DNA of 64,000 nt from Branchiostoma floridae. Taxonomy: Eukaryota > Chordata > Leptocardii > Amphioxiformes > Branchiostomatidae. Shown one piece after another: positions 34,501 to 45,175 of the stretch; within the stretch, counting starts at the first letter, position 1, and every line of letters begins with the position of its first letter. A model generated the notes under the pieces. That model was not told the DNA's origin and ran no database searches. It saw only the letters and a program-made list of their open reading frames with translations. The position numbers were made by a program, and so were the translations under genes. The stretch covers positions 8,282,758 to 8,346,757 of the forward strand of contig NC_049990.1 of NCBI RefSeq assembly GCF_000003815.2. Reading direction: 5' to 3'.

Positions 34501-35529
34501 AGCTCAAAGAGAATGGAACGCTTTGAACTTATTGTTACCTTGCTAATATCTACAGCACTGAGCTTTGGAAAAGGGTTCTTCCATTATGAAAGGTTGGAAG
34601 GGGAACATGGTGTGTCTAAAGAAAAAGATGATAATTAAACTTCCTTCCCCTCTATCTTGTTGGTTCCACTTTTTTTCTGATTTAACATCCAATTAATATA
34701 TGGCCATAAAAGTTATATACCAGCCTTGAATTTTTTTTTCCTCTCTCAGTCAGTGTTTGGGCAAGGAGGCCGTAACCTCCTTGGTTTGGGATCCCATATA
34801 CCACAGTAAAAAGCATTCCTTTTACTATCAAAGTACAACATAGTCTGCAATTCTAGTCCTACCTTTGCCAATCATCCACAATTTGACCTCTAAATGTACA
34901 CCAGGTCCAGTTTTTATGTCTTAGACCTTGCACCAAGGAGGTTTGAATGGAATCCCTCACATGTATGCACAAAGTGCATTTCTACTGTGAGGTAAAAGGT
35001 CCAGATCTTCACCTCTACTTTCTCCTTTAAATTTCTTTCTTCCTTTCTCTTTGCCAACAATAAAAGCTTCACCTTGACACTTTAGAAGATGCAGATGGTA
35101 CATTTTGCAGTCCATTTGAGAATGACCCTGGGACAAATGATTGACACACGGACTCACCCCGACTTTGGGAAAGCTTTTCACCACATCTGCACTGCACATC
35201 TCAAGCTTGCTTGACTGTGTAATACTGTTATCCCATGCTGTGATTTCAGTAAATGTGAAGGAGACTTCCAAACTCCACAAGACACTTTGAACAGTTTTTT
35301 GAGGGGATTTAATTTCGTGATAAGGGGGAAAAGGAGGCGCAATTTCAGTCTTTAAAGTTTGCCTTACCGACATAAAATTTTGTACTCTTCGCAGCTGAGG
35401 TCACTGCAAAAATTGTCACGAATATTTCAAGATTGATACAGCAATTTAAAACTGCAGACTTACCTCACAAGAGGTGATACAGGAAGACATGATGTCTGAA
35501 GGTGAGAAGTGCTGGCATGGATACAGGCA
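19258..35529 (-). CDS. ANOS1: Anosmin-1 (ANOS1/KAL1), 13 exons in view, 5' end missing
   Basis: Anosmin-1 is a secreted, heparan-sulfate-binding matrix protein that guides axon growth and neuronal migration and modulates FGF signalling in vertebrates. Thirteen exons join in one frame: 35529-35464, 30745-30520, 25588-25407, 24918-24792, 24409-24153, 23962-23875, 23628-23494, 22870-22755, 22184-22013, 21410-21294, 20837-20725, 20053-19915 and 19541-19258. They give 673 residues plus TAA. Domain order is the end of the Cys-rich box (CLYPC, CITSC, CNSTC), a WAP four-disulfide core (GFAAACVESC..CCPNGCGHTC), four fibronectin III domains with their Trp and Tyr/Leu landmarks, and a tail. The tail differs from the His-rich human one and ends in a hydrophobic stretch (see findings). 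The signal peptide and first Cys-box exon were not found. Every intron uses GT..AG. Confidence 0.95.
19542..19914. other. ANOS1 last intron
   Basis: 373 bp; nothing recognisable seen. Confidence 0.6.
19915..20053 (-). CDS. ANOS1: ANOS1 exon, fibronectin III-4 end
   Basis: DQFTHLIQGLTPGRPYVLQV then QALSEVGGGAMAQLEFTVPP, aligned with human [29 protein letters not shown]. The acceptor is CCCCCCCAG and the donor GTAAGT. Confidence 0.94.
20054..20724. repeat. ANOS1 intron with an internal direct duplication and SINE-like tail
   Basis: About 20070-20145 and 20360-20440 are diverged direct copies (ACACTGTGAT.., GTCTTTGGTCACTC versus GTCTTTAGTCACTC). A SINE-tail-like stretch (cccttgagaaagacacttta) follows at about 20512-20531. 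Confidence 0.45.
20725..20837 (-). CDS. ANOS1: ANOS1 exon, fibronectin III-4 middle
   Basis: FRVMWGEQVSSPKGVTPGLP then IDRTSAKAKMLPK (human FQVTWAEVTTES..IISQSQILP). Phase 1 in, phase 0 out. The donor is GTGAGA. Confidence 0.9.
20838..21293. other. ANOS1 intron
   Basis: 456 bp. On the minus strand GTGGTTCGAAACCACC (near 21240-21225) looks like a tRNA B box, but no A box or cloverleaf is convincing. Confidence 0.45.
21294..21410 (-). CDS. ANOS1: ANOS1 exon, fibronectin III-4 first part
   Basis: PDVPQQPQNLSFVFFMADGN then VTGQFKWRMPV and DKPVTG, aligned with human NITGHFSWKMA..QPMTG. The acceptor is TTTGCAG and the donor GTGGGT. Confidence 0.93.
21411..22012. other. ANOS1 intron with dispersed-repeat copy
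   Basis: Contains a copy of the GATATC..GTTCTGGACA repeat at about 21818-21880; otherwise unremarkable. Confidence 0.5.
22013..22184 (-). CDS. ANOS1: ANOS1 exon, end of fibronectin III-3
   Basis: NLDFDIYDLRFDCHYEVRVH, then IRFYSPPCREIR and RPDCPTP. The Cys pattern (FDCHYEV, PPC, DC) matches human FSCKYKV, PPC and GC. The acceptor is CTCGGTAG and the donor GTTAGT. Confidence 0.92.
22185..22754. other. ANOS1 intron
   Basis: 570 bp; nothing recognisable seen. Confidence 0.55.
22755..22870 (-). CDS. ANOS1: ANOS1 exon, fibronectin III-3 middle
   Basis: GETHKSVTKFMLRWVPTVCG followed by DGYSGDGTLLSRIKEATTH, aligned with human VNRYHVRWFPEAC. It keeps the Cys after RWxP. The donor is GTGAGT, phase 0. 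Confidence 0.9.
22871..23493. other. ANOS1 intron
   Basis: 623 bp; nothing recognised beyond a short direct repeat of cctccttccc-type sequence near 23428-23460. Confidence 0.5.
23494..23628 (-). CDS. ANOS1: ANOS1 exon, fibronectin III-3 first part
   Basis: ELPPTPPNPMILRLHSP then RVKAKVYWDLPE. VKAKVYWDLP matches human LQVKVYWKKTE. Phase 1 at both ends, donor GTGAAT. Confidence 0.9.
23875..23962 (-). CDS. ANOS1: ANOS1 exon, end of fibronectin III-2
   Basis: 29 codons plus one base: VQAFANWGDNERLRS then SFFLSTIPLP (human ELQAITYWGQTRLKS). The donor is GTAAGG. Too short for a conventional open-reading-frame call, but it joins its neighbours in frame. Confidence 0.9.
24153..24409 (-). CDS. ANOS1: ANOS1 exon, fibronectin III-2
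   Basis: 86 codons: DPAAPSPPWNLTEGDFDIKD, VDVRWYPPAYSDLPITRYRV, YWSKRLKGVTPG and LEGLEPDTSYFVQ, with the canonical FnIII Trp, YRVYW and Tyr corner. The donor is GTGAGG, phase 0. Confidence 0.94.
24410..24791. other. ANOS1 intron
   Basis: 382 bp; nothing recognisable seen. Confidence 0.55.
24792..24918 (-). CDS. ANOS1: ANOS1 exon, fibronectin III-1 second part
   Basis: 42 codons plus one base. RGRWYQWRLAAVNENGTRGF aligns with human SRWYQFRVAAVNVHGTRGF, one of the best conserved parts of the family. The acceptor is CTTTACAG and the donor GTGGGA. A tandem copy of its 5' edge lies at about 24980-25040. Confidence 0.95.
24900..25040 (-). repeat. Tandem copy of an ANOS1 exon acceptor edge
   Basis: 24901-24965 (gtggcctgggacgttgtctg.. 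ending gcggctgac) is repeated at about 24978-25040 (gtggcttgggacattgtctg.. ending tgtctgac). The copy retains an acceptor-like GTGCAG followed by a TMSQAT reading, but the open frame soon leaves the FnIII sequence. Confidence 0.75.
25407..25588 (-). CDS. ANOS1: ANOS1 exon, fibronectin III-1 first part
   Basis: Begins TPPRFAERPVAIETKKGQSI and VVEWSSQKKF and ends DWELVEQ at the donor GTAAAT. It corresponds to the A-C strands of the first FnIII domain (human ..LEVKWSSKFN..). Phase 1 in, phase 0 out. Confidence 0.92.
25589..30519. other. ANOS1 intron (4.9 kb)
   Basis: Non-coding. It holds a tandem repeat at about 25745-26190; the remainder is mostly unique AT-rich sequence. 28.2-29.1 kb is unique and moderately GC-balanced, without recognised elements. 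Confidence 0.55.
25745..26190. repeat. Diverged tandem repeat, about 135-150 bp units
   Basis: CATTCAGCACCAAGGA recurs at about 25840, 25972 and 26124. Each copy is followed by a catgat/ataatg stretch, then agcattta and gtggtcaaacca, and the first two by ttgtcacaatttcata. A partial copy (ttcattcagcatgatac) lies at 25742. Confidence 0.7.
30520..30745 (-). CDS. ANOS1: ANOS1 exon, third CxxxC and WAP domain
   Basis: 75 codons plus one base. CNSTCDYLSY aligns with human CLTSCEFLKY. A WAP domain follows: KQGDCPAPEDAQGFAAACVE, then SCSADQDC and KCCPNGCGHTC, nearly identical in spacing to human. The donor is GTATGT. Confidence 0.96.
30746..35463. other. ANOS1 intron (4.7 kb)
   Basis: Non-coding. 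It includes a GC-richer, unique block at about 32190-33020 and a short inverted-repeat element at 33534-33714. A small hairpin aaggaggccgtaacctcctt lies near 34765. Confidence 0.55.
33534..33714. mobile_element. 181-bp MITE-like element, TACTGTAAATTT termini
   Basis: Left end TACTGTAAATTT and right end AAATTTACAGTA are perfect inverted copies. No coding capacity and no clear target duplication. Confidence 0.5.
35464..35529 (-). CDS. ANOS1: ANOS1 Cys-box exon (first in view)
   Basis: 22 codons beginning CLYPCQHF and ending SCITSCE, aligned with human CLEPC..CQSFCE. The acceptor is TTGTTCTACAG and the donor GTAAGT; phase 0 both sides. An upstream exon is required because there is no start codon in the conserved frame before CLYPC. 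Confidence 0.8.
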
Positions 35530-36874
35530 CTGTAGAACAAGAACAGACATGGCGGTTAGTGCTGGACACTCAACATGTCAATACTCGCTCTTTTACGCTG
35601 CACTTGGGGGTCGTCTCACTAACGATGAATGAACGAAGAAGAACAAGGTGTCAATATTCTTCTGGGAACCCTGTATTGATGTTGAGTACAGGTACATTGG
35701 GAACCTGAAATGGCAGTATACTCTCCACACCGACGTGTTTCATGGCTCAGTGTTTTCTGGGTCCACTAGAAAACAAATGACAAGCCCCAGAGCATGGCTG
35801 CCAAAAACACTGAGCCTAGACCCTCCATCTGCTTGGAGATTAATGTTAGTACATTTTCCTGCTTGTAAAAGTCTGAGTTCATTAGTTTTTGCTCTCATCT
35901 AAGAAGAATTGCAGAAAAAATCATGTCCACAACATGTCCGGGACACCAGATATCAAAACCAGAAGTTCTGCTGCAGTACGGTAGAAAGCCGATATGAGCC
36001 CATTATTGAACTTGATCTTTATTTTCCAGATCCTGAAATCTTTTTATAGTGGGTTGTTCAATCAATGATGACCTGTGACAGTCAAAGATTCTGAAGTGAA
36101 ACATTGTACAGAGCTTGTATGAAAGCTATCTTCTATTCCATCTTTGCAGATTTGAAATATTAATGGAATTTTTGACAGCCACTTTCCCCCTGAATATTTA
36201 GACAACACAACTGGTAAGGTGAAATGAGCCAAAAGAATACCCAGTACTATCTTTAGCAAGAGATATGCATAATTGATTAGACACAGCAAAGGCCATTATA
36301 TGTCAAATTCCATCACACTAAAAGGATAAATTCTCATCTGATCATCATTAAAAACAATTTGCTGTCCAATTAACTCTAACCCTTCACATATATACAGGTG
36401 CCAGTGATCGATTAACGGTTTGCAAGAAAGACAATCTAATGGATGATTATTACGTAAATGGAAAAAATCCCCTGACAAGCATATTAAAAAGAGTTTCTAG
36501 CTTAAAATTTCTTCGCTGTGTAGTGAAGTGTGGTATACTTGGCGTGTTTGCCTGTCCTTCACCCCTAATACATGACGACTGACATTGAAAGGAGTGTTAA
36601 GCCACCACTGAATACAAGGCAGGCATTGTTCTGACTGGAAACAATTGTTTGCAGAGCCGACTACTTTTCCCACCTTCCTTCTCACTTCTGACAGGTGTGT
36701 AAGCATTGCCTTGCAAGACGAAACTAGACCTTTCAAATTTTTTTTCTGGTGTCACAAGATTTTCATATTAATTGAGTCCTGCACAACCAAGAAGCAAATG
36801 TCCGATACAACACATGTATAACGTCCTTGAACTGGCCCATCCACGTAACCGGCCCTTGGGGAATGGGGCCCATA

Positions 36875-37225
36875 TACTGTAATTCTTGAAATTTTTTTTC
36901 TGGTGGGTTTTATGTTTGGTGGAAAAGTTTAAGGTGGTTTTATGTTAGGTGGAATCGTTCGAGGTGGTTTTATGTTAGGTGGAATCGGTCGAGGTGGTTT
37001 TATGTTAGGTGGAATCGTTCGAGGTGGTTTTATGTTAGGTGGAATCGTTCGAGGTGGTTTTATATGTTAGTGAAATATTCAGGGTGGAAACGTTTGAGGT
37101 GGTTTTATGTTTTATTGTGATCCGTGTTACATTACTGCAGTATGTGACTCTATAGCACTATCGCTAACTCAAAACTACCGTGAATACTCCATACTCCTAC
37201 CACAAACTTTAACGCACTTACAGTA
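36875..37225. repeat. 30-bp minisatellite inside an element with TACTGTAA termini
   Basis: Six units of GAGGTGGTTTTATGTTAGGT-type sequence keep an exact 30-bp register from 36901 to 37080; the middle four are almost identical. The array is bracketed by TACTGTAA (36875) and TTACAGTA (37218-37225), the same termini as the element at 33534-33714. Confidence 0.75.
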
Positions 37226-40200
37226 GCTGATTACAGCAAGAGATTGCATACCACAGACAAGGTGTATGACTGGTATAATCTACTATGTCTGTTCAAGAAC
37301 ATTCAAGCATTGCTAACATGGTTCAACCATTTGTGCTGACTTTACAATCTGAAAATAGAAACAAGCTAGACTAGGTGCAAAATGCACACCTTAGTAACTC
37401 GACACCCTGCTGGCTTGTTTTTAAACTGGATGGACACTTGCTTGGGGCCAAATCATTAAAGGTCTGAATGGGCAAAGAGACTGATCTAAATTCACTGCCC
37501 AACATCTACTGTTACTTTAAAAGTCATTGGATAAATTTCCGTAAACACAGCCAGTCTAGATCTTAATTCTTTTTTAACGTTCCATTGCATTTTTTAATTT
37601 TCTGGACAAAAAATTGGCCCAATGTCTTAAAAACGACATTTCTAAAGGTTCATAAGTGATGTTTCATTATTGATCAAGATGAAACCTACTAACACAGTAA
37701 GAATATGATACTCTACAAGACTGTCTAGGGAACAGCTAGTACAAGTGCTAGGGACATTTAATCTGTTTTCTTCCCTGTCCTGAAAAGCCAGCAGGGTTGA
37801 GAGAAGCTGTTTTTCAGTGCCTTGAAGCAAGAAGCTGCTGACAAAAGTCTTGTTTTGCTTTCTTTGTCCCCCTGCCTTTGTGGAAAGAAAAGCTAGACTG
37901 TAAGCGGCTTGGTTGTTTTTGTAGGCTGCCTTACCACACGGAGACAAAGTATAATTGGAAAACATGCTGTCAAAAAAGTTAAGACATGCTAGGCTGGGTG
38001 TGCCTGCAAAAAAATTAAAAAAACATAATTCTATCTTGAAAAGAATTGCTTGGATATAGAATACCTACATGTATTCTTAAAGAAGTTAGAAAAATGCCAG
38101 CTTAAGTTAAGAGTCCTAAAAAATATTGAATCTAAAATTTGAATAATTGCACTTGTTCCTCAGTGTACATGGGCCATTCCACCATCATAAAATCTATGAA
38201 ATCCCCACAATAACTATTTGAGCTGTTCACTAACCAACAACGTATCATAAAACTGTTCAGGTGAAGCCAGTGATGCGGATAGTGTTCTTCTATTCATGCG
38301 TGCAGTATTTTGAAAAGCCTCTGCTGAAGTCCCAAAGGATTTGCTACTCAAAATCCCATCATCCCTTACTATGAGAAGTAAATCCATCTCATATAAGCAC
38401 ATGACTTGTCTCACCATCTTCCCTATCCACAATATAAACCTGTCCTCCGGCTACAAAACACACTGGGTTGACATCCTGTCAATGTTGATACTTGCGCGAT
38501 AACGGTATCCAATACTTCTTACGCCTGGGGTGAAGTACGGTTGCTACACTCTGATACTCACCCTGTGCCAAACCTCATCAACATGCACAACTTCCGAAAG
38601 CCTTCCAAGAAAAAAGTTGCTATCGCATTGAGAACTTTGGCCCTGTTTAAGATTATAATGATCATAGTTGGAATAAGAATCTATCTAGTGTATCATCAAT
38701 GCCTAAGGGTATCTCAATGTGATGTTTAATAATATCTAAGAACCTTATTATGCATCAAACACAAAGCAACATGCTGATGAAATTCAAAAGTCTTGAAGAT
38801 AAAGTGTGGTACAGTTAACTGAAGCCCTTAGCCAAAGGAAAAAATTACAAACTGCAGAAGAGTTCAGGGACCCTATACCTCCATGGAATATTTAGAGCTT
38901 CATTATTTGATTTAAATTATAAGCAAATAGAAAATTCCACATTCACATATCATGTATTGTGATGTTTACCTAAGTACACTAACACATACATGTCACAAAT
39001 ATGAAATAATATAAGAGTAAAAATCGTACAAGGTACTTGTTAATTCTACCAACTCTAACGATACAAAAAACTACATTCTTTCATAGAAATAAAACTCTAG
39101 AACAATGTCCTGAATCATACTCTAAACTACTGAAGACATTTTTCATTACATTATTCAGACAATATAAAAACAGCTACACATGAAATAATTCCCTTTGAAT
39201 AATGTGGAACACAGTGGTGTCCTCATATAAAAAAAAATCTCACTCTTGTGAAACTATCCAAAAATATCCAAGTGCCCACCAGTCGTTGATGCTTGTCCCA
39301 TCAATTATCAAAACTGACTTAACTGTGCCATGTTGGGGGATGTAAAAACCTCATTCAACTTGTTTATCAAACACTTCAATAACACGCACCCCAGGCTGTT
39401 CAAATATTCCCTTTTTTCCTTTTCCCTGCCTGCTGATTTTCGAGTACCCAATTGGCAGTTTCCCAATTTGTGGTAGGCTTGGAGGACACTTCAAAACAAA
39501 TTGTACAGCACGAGCGAAGGCTGCGGCAGTTCAGGATGCACCAGCAAATTAAGCACTAAGCATGCATACAGTAGAGAGGCCTGTCACAGTCAGTCTTGTA
39601 CGTACCTACATTTGTATATCAGTAAACATAAAGGGCTTGTTGAGGAAAAAAAAAGAACAAACAAGTTTTTACTTCACAAAGATACACCATACATTTCTGT
39701 TTGCAAGAAACTTCATCTGTGTCGAACACAAAAATTTAGCACATCAAATATTTTGACTTTCTTATTTCTGTTTTCCTCATAATTGAAGGCCTACATGTAA
39801 AATATTTGTGTGATTTTGTACATATCTACTAATCTTGTATTGATAAATCACCAGCAAAAAATTGGATTTGGTATCATTAGGGAAAATCAATAACTAGCTG
39901 TGTGCAGCGAGAAGTGTGATGTAAGATGAAAAGAAAGTTAGTTGAAGTCTGCCTTTTCATTTTCAGCTTTGTCATTGGCCACCCTCTTGTTCCAACCACC
40001 TGCTTGCTCAAAACGGCATGTATGATTTAAACCTGCAATCTTTCCACTTTGTCACCCGTCTTTTGGAATGAGGATATGATAATTTGATAGATGTCTGGCT
40101 CTCTTTGTCAAGGTCACTCCACAATTCTATACCACACTACAGTGGGCACAATCACTCAATTTTCCTTCTCCAACTGCCCTGAAAGAATGGATGCCCACTC

Positions 40201-40654
40201 AATACCGCATCACTCTTTTTCGAAACATTTCCAACCTCATTGTTACCAACTTTCAGATGTAACTGCATGAAAAAAGAACCATCAGAAAAGTCATACATTC
40301 AGAACTTGGCAGACGGAACCAACTTTACAGCTGGTGTAACAGGATATGGAATCTTATCTGTCGAAGGAAATAGATTGTTCCTCTTCACCACTTAACCGTG
40401 GTGGCAGTTGGTCTGCTTCCATCGCTAACTGCCATATTTCTCATGTGTTGAAATAAACAATTACCAGGGACTGATGCACCACTGCATAAAGATGTCAGCA
40501 AATTGTGCAGCAACCATAACATAGCTTTCATTAATGGCTTTGAGGCACAAGTTTGAAAAGATCTGAAACTTGATCTAATTAAGATTTTACGATGTACAAT
40601 GCATACTTCTTAAAAGATATAGGTACAGACATTTGAGTTCATTTCTCAACTTTA

Positions 40655-41929
40655 GGCCACACCAATTTAATTTCTTGGTTCACAGATTTTTTCATAAAAA
40701 ATATGGAGCGAGAGGGCGAAATAAAAATAAAAATAAACATAAATTATGCAAATAAGTTCCTCATTACCATATTTGGTATCTGCTTATATTCCACCTATCA
40801 TAATTAACATGTGTTACATGTATTGAGGTCCAGTTATTGAAAACAATGGAACTATACAATTTCCTCATTAATTATGCAAATTAAGTCCTCATTTGCATAA
40901 CATGTATATCATTATGAACACCTTTGCCCAAGCTACCCGCATGCCTGAAATGCAGGCAATCCGTCGTTCCTTTCTGCAGTTATCCTCTTTGGAGTGTCTT
41001 GACAAAAACACCCCTGCAGTTCCACAATTAAATGTTAGGGGGCTGAAACTTGCCCCACTTTGTCATGACACCAAAAGCTATCTATCACCAAAATGTCAAG
41101 ACCATAGCATGTCTGGAACAAGAGATACATTGAAAAAACTGCTATGATATAATATTCTCATTAATTATGCAAGTGTACTCCAATTTTGCATAATTAGTAT
41201 CTTATATTGTACAACATTGTCTAAGGTACCTACATACCAAAAATCATGAAAATTCGTTGTTCCCTTCTTGAGTTATCGTCTTCAGAAGTTTTTGACAAAA
41301 ATGCCCCTGCTATCCCAAAACTAGACGCTAGGGGGCCCAAACTTATGTCATTTCTTCCTGAGCACAAGAGCTATCTAATACTCAAAAATTGTGGCCATAG
41401 CTTGTTCAGAACACCGAGATAGCAAAACCGGAAGTTGGGCTGCAGTACCAAGGGGAGCCGCTAGGGGGGCCAAAATCTAATCATTTCCAGCTGTCATCAC
41501 ACACTACCAACACACCAAGTATGAAACTAATCCACCCAGCCGTTCATGAGTTATTTTGTTTACACACACACACACAAACACACAGACAGACAGACACACA
41601 AACGCGGGGTAAAATATAACCTCCATGACATTTCATGGAGGTAAAAATTGTAAAATGGTTGGGGTAAAGGTAACGGCTAATCCAAAACATAAAGAAAAAA
41701 GTTTTCAGCTTGAAAAAAGTACAAAAACACTATTACTGTACAGTAACAGCACCTGTACCCACACTTTAAGGAGCTTATGATATAAAGGCCAATTTGCTAC
41801 ACCAGAAAGTTGGTGAATGGCTTCATTAATGGTGAAAATTTGCTGAGTAGTAATTTTTATTTTTATTTTTTTTCTCCAAAAAATAGGAGCGAGCGAATCC
41901 GTGAACCAAGAAATTAAATCGGTGTGGCC
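40655..41929. mobile_element. 1.3-kb Harbinger-like non-autonomous element (TTA target)
   Basis: Terminal inverted repeats of about 35 bp start GGCCACACC[A/G]ATTTAATTTC and continue TTGGTTCAC. They are flanked by TTA on both sides (40652-40654, 41930-41932), typical of PIF/Harbinger. The interior carries two diverged direct units of about 290 bp (about 40855-41150 and 41150-41450). A CA-rich stretch and aacctccatgacatttcatggaggt follow near 41555-41645, which looks like a nested repeat. Confidence 0.75.
41550..41602. repeat. CA/CAGA microsatellite
   Basis: acacacacacacaaacacacagacagacagacacac, inside the preceding element. Confidence 0.8.
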
Positions 41930-42399
41930 TTAAAGATACATAAATCTAGCAATGGAAATGGCTTTCAGACTGAGAACTAAGTTTGAACAGCTCCTTGGTT
42001 TGAAGAAGACGTTTTTGAAACCGAAGCTTAACTCTTTAGATACAACACAAAATGCAAAAATCTCTAATCTAATGACATAATTGAAGACATTGAAATAAAC
42101 ATTTCAACTTAGTTAGAAATAGTAAATATCAAAAGTTGCATTAAAACAGACAATATCCATTCAGCAAAAGAAAGAAATGCAGCAATGAGATCTGAGAATT
42201 TCCCTCCCTATCAGAACAACAAGCTAAGGGCCATCAAGCCAAATAGGACAATAAGCCCACAGGCTGTTCTAATCCCCAGGATTTACAGGGAATTAGCACC
42301 CCACTACAAACTACCCCAGTAATCGGCCAGATCATTACTTTATGGACTCTCTTTAGATCAGATTAGTTTATTAGCTACCTACTCAACTGTTCCCATCAA

Positions 42400-43395
42400 C
42401 AGCATTGTCCTAGAAAGAAGGCAAAATCACCAAGCTATGCTATTAAGGAACCCGTACATTCTCAAGATAATTAGACAAAATGAGTTCCAGAATTGTTTTT
42501 TGGCCATTCTGGTTTAAGAGATGATGTTAGTAACATTATGCACACAGGCAGAAACCTATCAGAGAACCAACACTGGTTCCCTATAGCAGAATTAATCTGT
42601 TTAGTCCTAGAAAGAAGGCAAAATTGCCAAGCTTACCTCATAAGGAACCTACTGGTAGATTCTTATAAGATTATAGACAAAATGATCGAGTTCCAGAATT
42701 GTTGTTTGGCCATTCTGGTGTAAGAGATGATGTTAGTAACATTGTGCACACAGGAAGACATGTATCAGCGAACCAGCAGAAATAATCTCTGTTTCCTTCA
42801 AAAATTGCCCTAGAAAGAAGGCAAAATCACCAAGCTATATGCTACTAAGGAACCTGTACACAAAATGAGTTCCAGAATTGTTCTTCGGCCATTCTGGTTT
42901 AAGAGAAGATGTTACATTTGTACACACAGGCAGGTAGACACCTATCAGAGAACCAACACTGGTTCCCTATAGCAGAATTAATCAGTTTCCTTAAAAAATT
43001 GTCCTAGAAAGAAGGCAAAATTGCCAAGCTTGGCTCCTATTAAAGGAACCTACTAGTAGATTCTTATAAGATTATAATAGACAAAATGAGTTCCAGAATT
43101 GTTGTTTGGCCATTCTGGTGTAAGAGATGATGTTAGTAACATTGTGCACACAGGAAGACATGTATCGAGGAACCAGCAGAAATAATCTCTGTTTCCTTCA
43201 AAAATTGTCCTAGAAAGAAGGCAAATTCAACAAGCTATGCTACTAAGGAACCCGTACACAAAATGAGTTCCAGAATTGTTCTTCGGCCATTCTGGTTTAA
43301 GAGAAGATGTTACATTTGTACACACAGGCAGGTAGACACCTATCAGAGAACCAACACTGGCTCCCTATAGCAGAACTAATCTGTTTCCCCAGGTC
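42400..43395. repeat. Tandem array of about 200-bp units with alternating types
   Basis: TCCTAGAAAGAAGGCAAAAT-type starts lie at 42408, 42605, 42808, 43002 and 43208 (spacings about 197, 203, 194, 206). Units 1, 3 and 5 share CAAGCTATGCT..AAGGAACCC; units 2 and 4 share TGCCAAGCTT..GTAGATTCTTATAAGATTAT. The true repeat is thus a dimer of about 400 bp. Confidence 0.85.
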
Positions 43396-44885
43396 AATAC
43401 CCAATACATTACACACAGCTGATGTACTGCGCCATGTTCAGGGTATTTAACTGGACTCATTACTTGTCCCACCCTTAATTTGCGCGAAGAGAAGCTGTCT
43501 TCGGAGATGCACTTAACTACCGATCTAACGTCTTCGCTGGGGGCCTATCTCATTTCCACAGACCGCATTACAGGCGTATTACAAGGGAGGTGAGGGCGCT
43601 TTAACGAACCACCTCGTTGCCCAACATTGGCGATATTAGAGGGAACGACTCTTCTGAGATCGGGAGCCCACCAGAGCTAACAGCCATACTTTACCCCAGC
43701 CAAGCGAATAGATCACGGAATTCAAGAGTCAGCAAAAAACTCTCTTCTGGGACACTCTTAAGAGAACTAAAATCTTAACGAGAACCAAGACCAATTTCCA
43801 CACCTCATTAAATTCATGTTTTCTCTTTATGGCCCACAAGAATATCAATACCAGCATTAAGAAGCTAATGGAGAATTCGAAACTTTTCTTGCAGCAAAAG
43901 AGGGTGTCAGAATTAAGGATACACTCCACTTATTCCATCTCTTATGAATTATCATTTAAATCTTTCCTGACAAAATGTTACAGTCAAAAGATGACATAAA
44001 AGATATGCATGTCTTTCTGTATTCCTACTACATGTAGGTGTGTTTGTTACTACTCACAAATATATGCAATAACAAGGTATGCAAACCTACTGGGTCTATG
44101 AACCTTTTAGTTTTCATTTAACCCTGTTCATACCTGAGGGTTCATTATGCACCATTAATTTATTTTCTTATTAGCACTAGAAGAAGGTTAATTTTTGGCT
44201 ATACCCAGCGAGTTCTTAGAAGAAGATAACAATTTATGATTTTGAATTTCTGACTCTCATTCTGAAGATTCTGTGAGTCCAGCTTTTTTTTTGCTTATCA
44301 GATATGCTTTTTTTTTCTGATGGCATATTGGTTTCTTTCCTATAAGGCACAGTCACAAGAAACCAAGTTCAGCAGAACTGACATGCTATCAGGAAAAGCA
44401 TGTAACAAGCCCCAAAGAAGCGTGACTCATTAAGAGCCAACTAAGAAGACTATTCATGTACAAGGAAATCAAAGCAAAACCTTCAAGACTCTGGCTTGTT
44501 CCCAAGGAGTAACTGGAGAACCTCCTTGGCAGATGCACCATTTTGGACAGTGATCTATGAACACCCTGTGTGGCAGGACATGTTGGGCCAATTTGTCCAC
44601 TCACTGACGGGAGATTTATTGCCGTGGCTATTACAGGTGACACTTCACAGTTGAATCTGGTGGAAAATCTTATTCGCTTGAGAAAAGAGCCTGATCGGAT
44701 GAAAGCACCTTATCCCTCTTGGCACCGTCGTGTCTAGACAAGTAAAAGATGACATTTCTCCTTCGAATCCCTCTCTTTTGCCTTCTTTCATATAATAAGT
44801 TGTACTTGTTATCAGAAACATTTCTGCTGTAAGGTGTCCTTCACTTTCTTTTGCTTCGTTTATCACTTGAGAGTTGACAGTTGAT

Positions 44886-45175
44886 CAGAAATATTATGAT
44901 CACTTTTCCATCTAATTATTCTCTAATTAGACAAAGATGACAATTCTATGATAAGACCCGTAAATACCAGGATTTGTAAATAGGGATTCACCCAGGCCTT
45001 CACTTTGTTTTGCTTTGTGTTTTACTGGAGAGGAGATAGTGATTATATAAAATATTATGCTCACTTTTTCCATCTAATTATTTCCCTAATTAGATGAAGG
45101 TGACAATTCTATGATAAAACCTGTACATACGAGGATTTGTAAATAGGGATTCACCCAAGCCACCCACTGGGATTG
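44886..45175. repeat. Two-copy direct duplication, about 165 bp apart
   Basis: tccatctaattatt..ctaattaga, tgacaattctatgataa and ggatttgtaaatagggattc are repeated in the same order in 44886-45001 and 45050-45170. Confidence 0.75.

Noticed and set aside
34957-35373. A 138-codon open frame on the minus strand between ANOS1 exons
   Set aside because: It lies inside an intron, has no domain, and does not fit the splice phases on either side.
38541-38640. Candidate upstream ANOS1 exon ending at GTGAGT (minus strand)
   Set aside because: The translation has no cysteines of the expected Cys box and no signal peptide.
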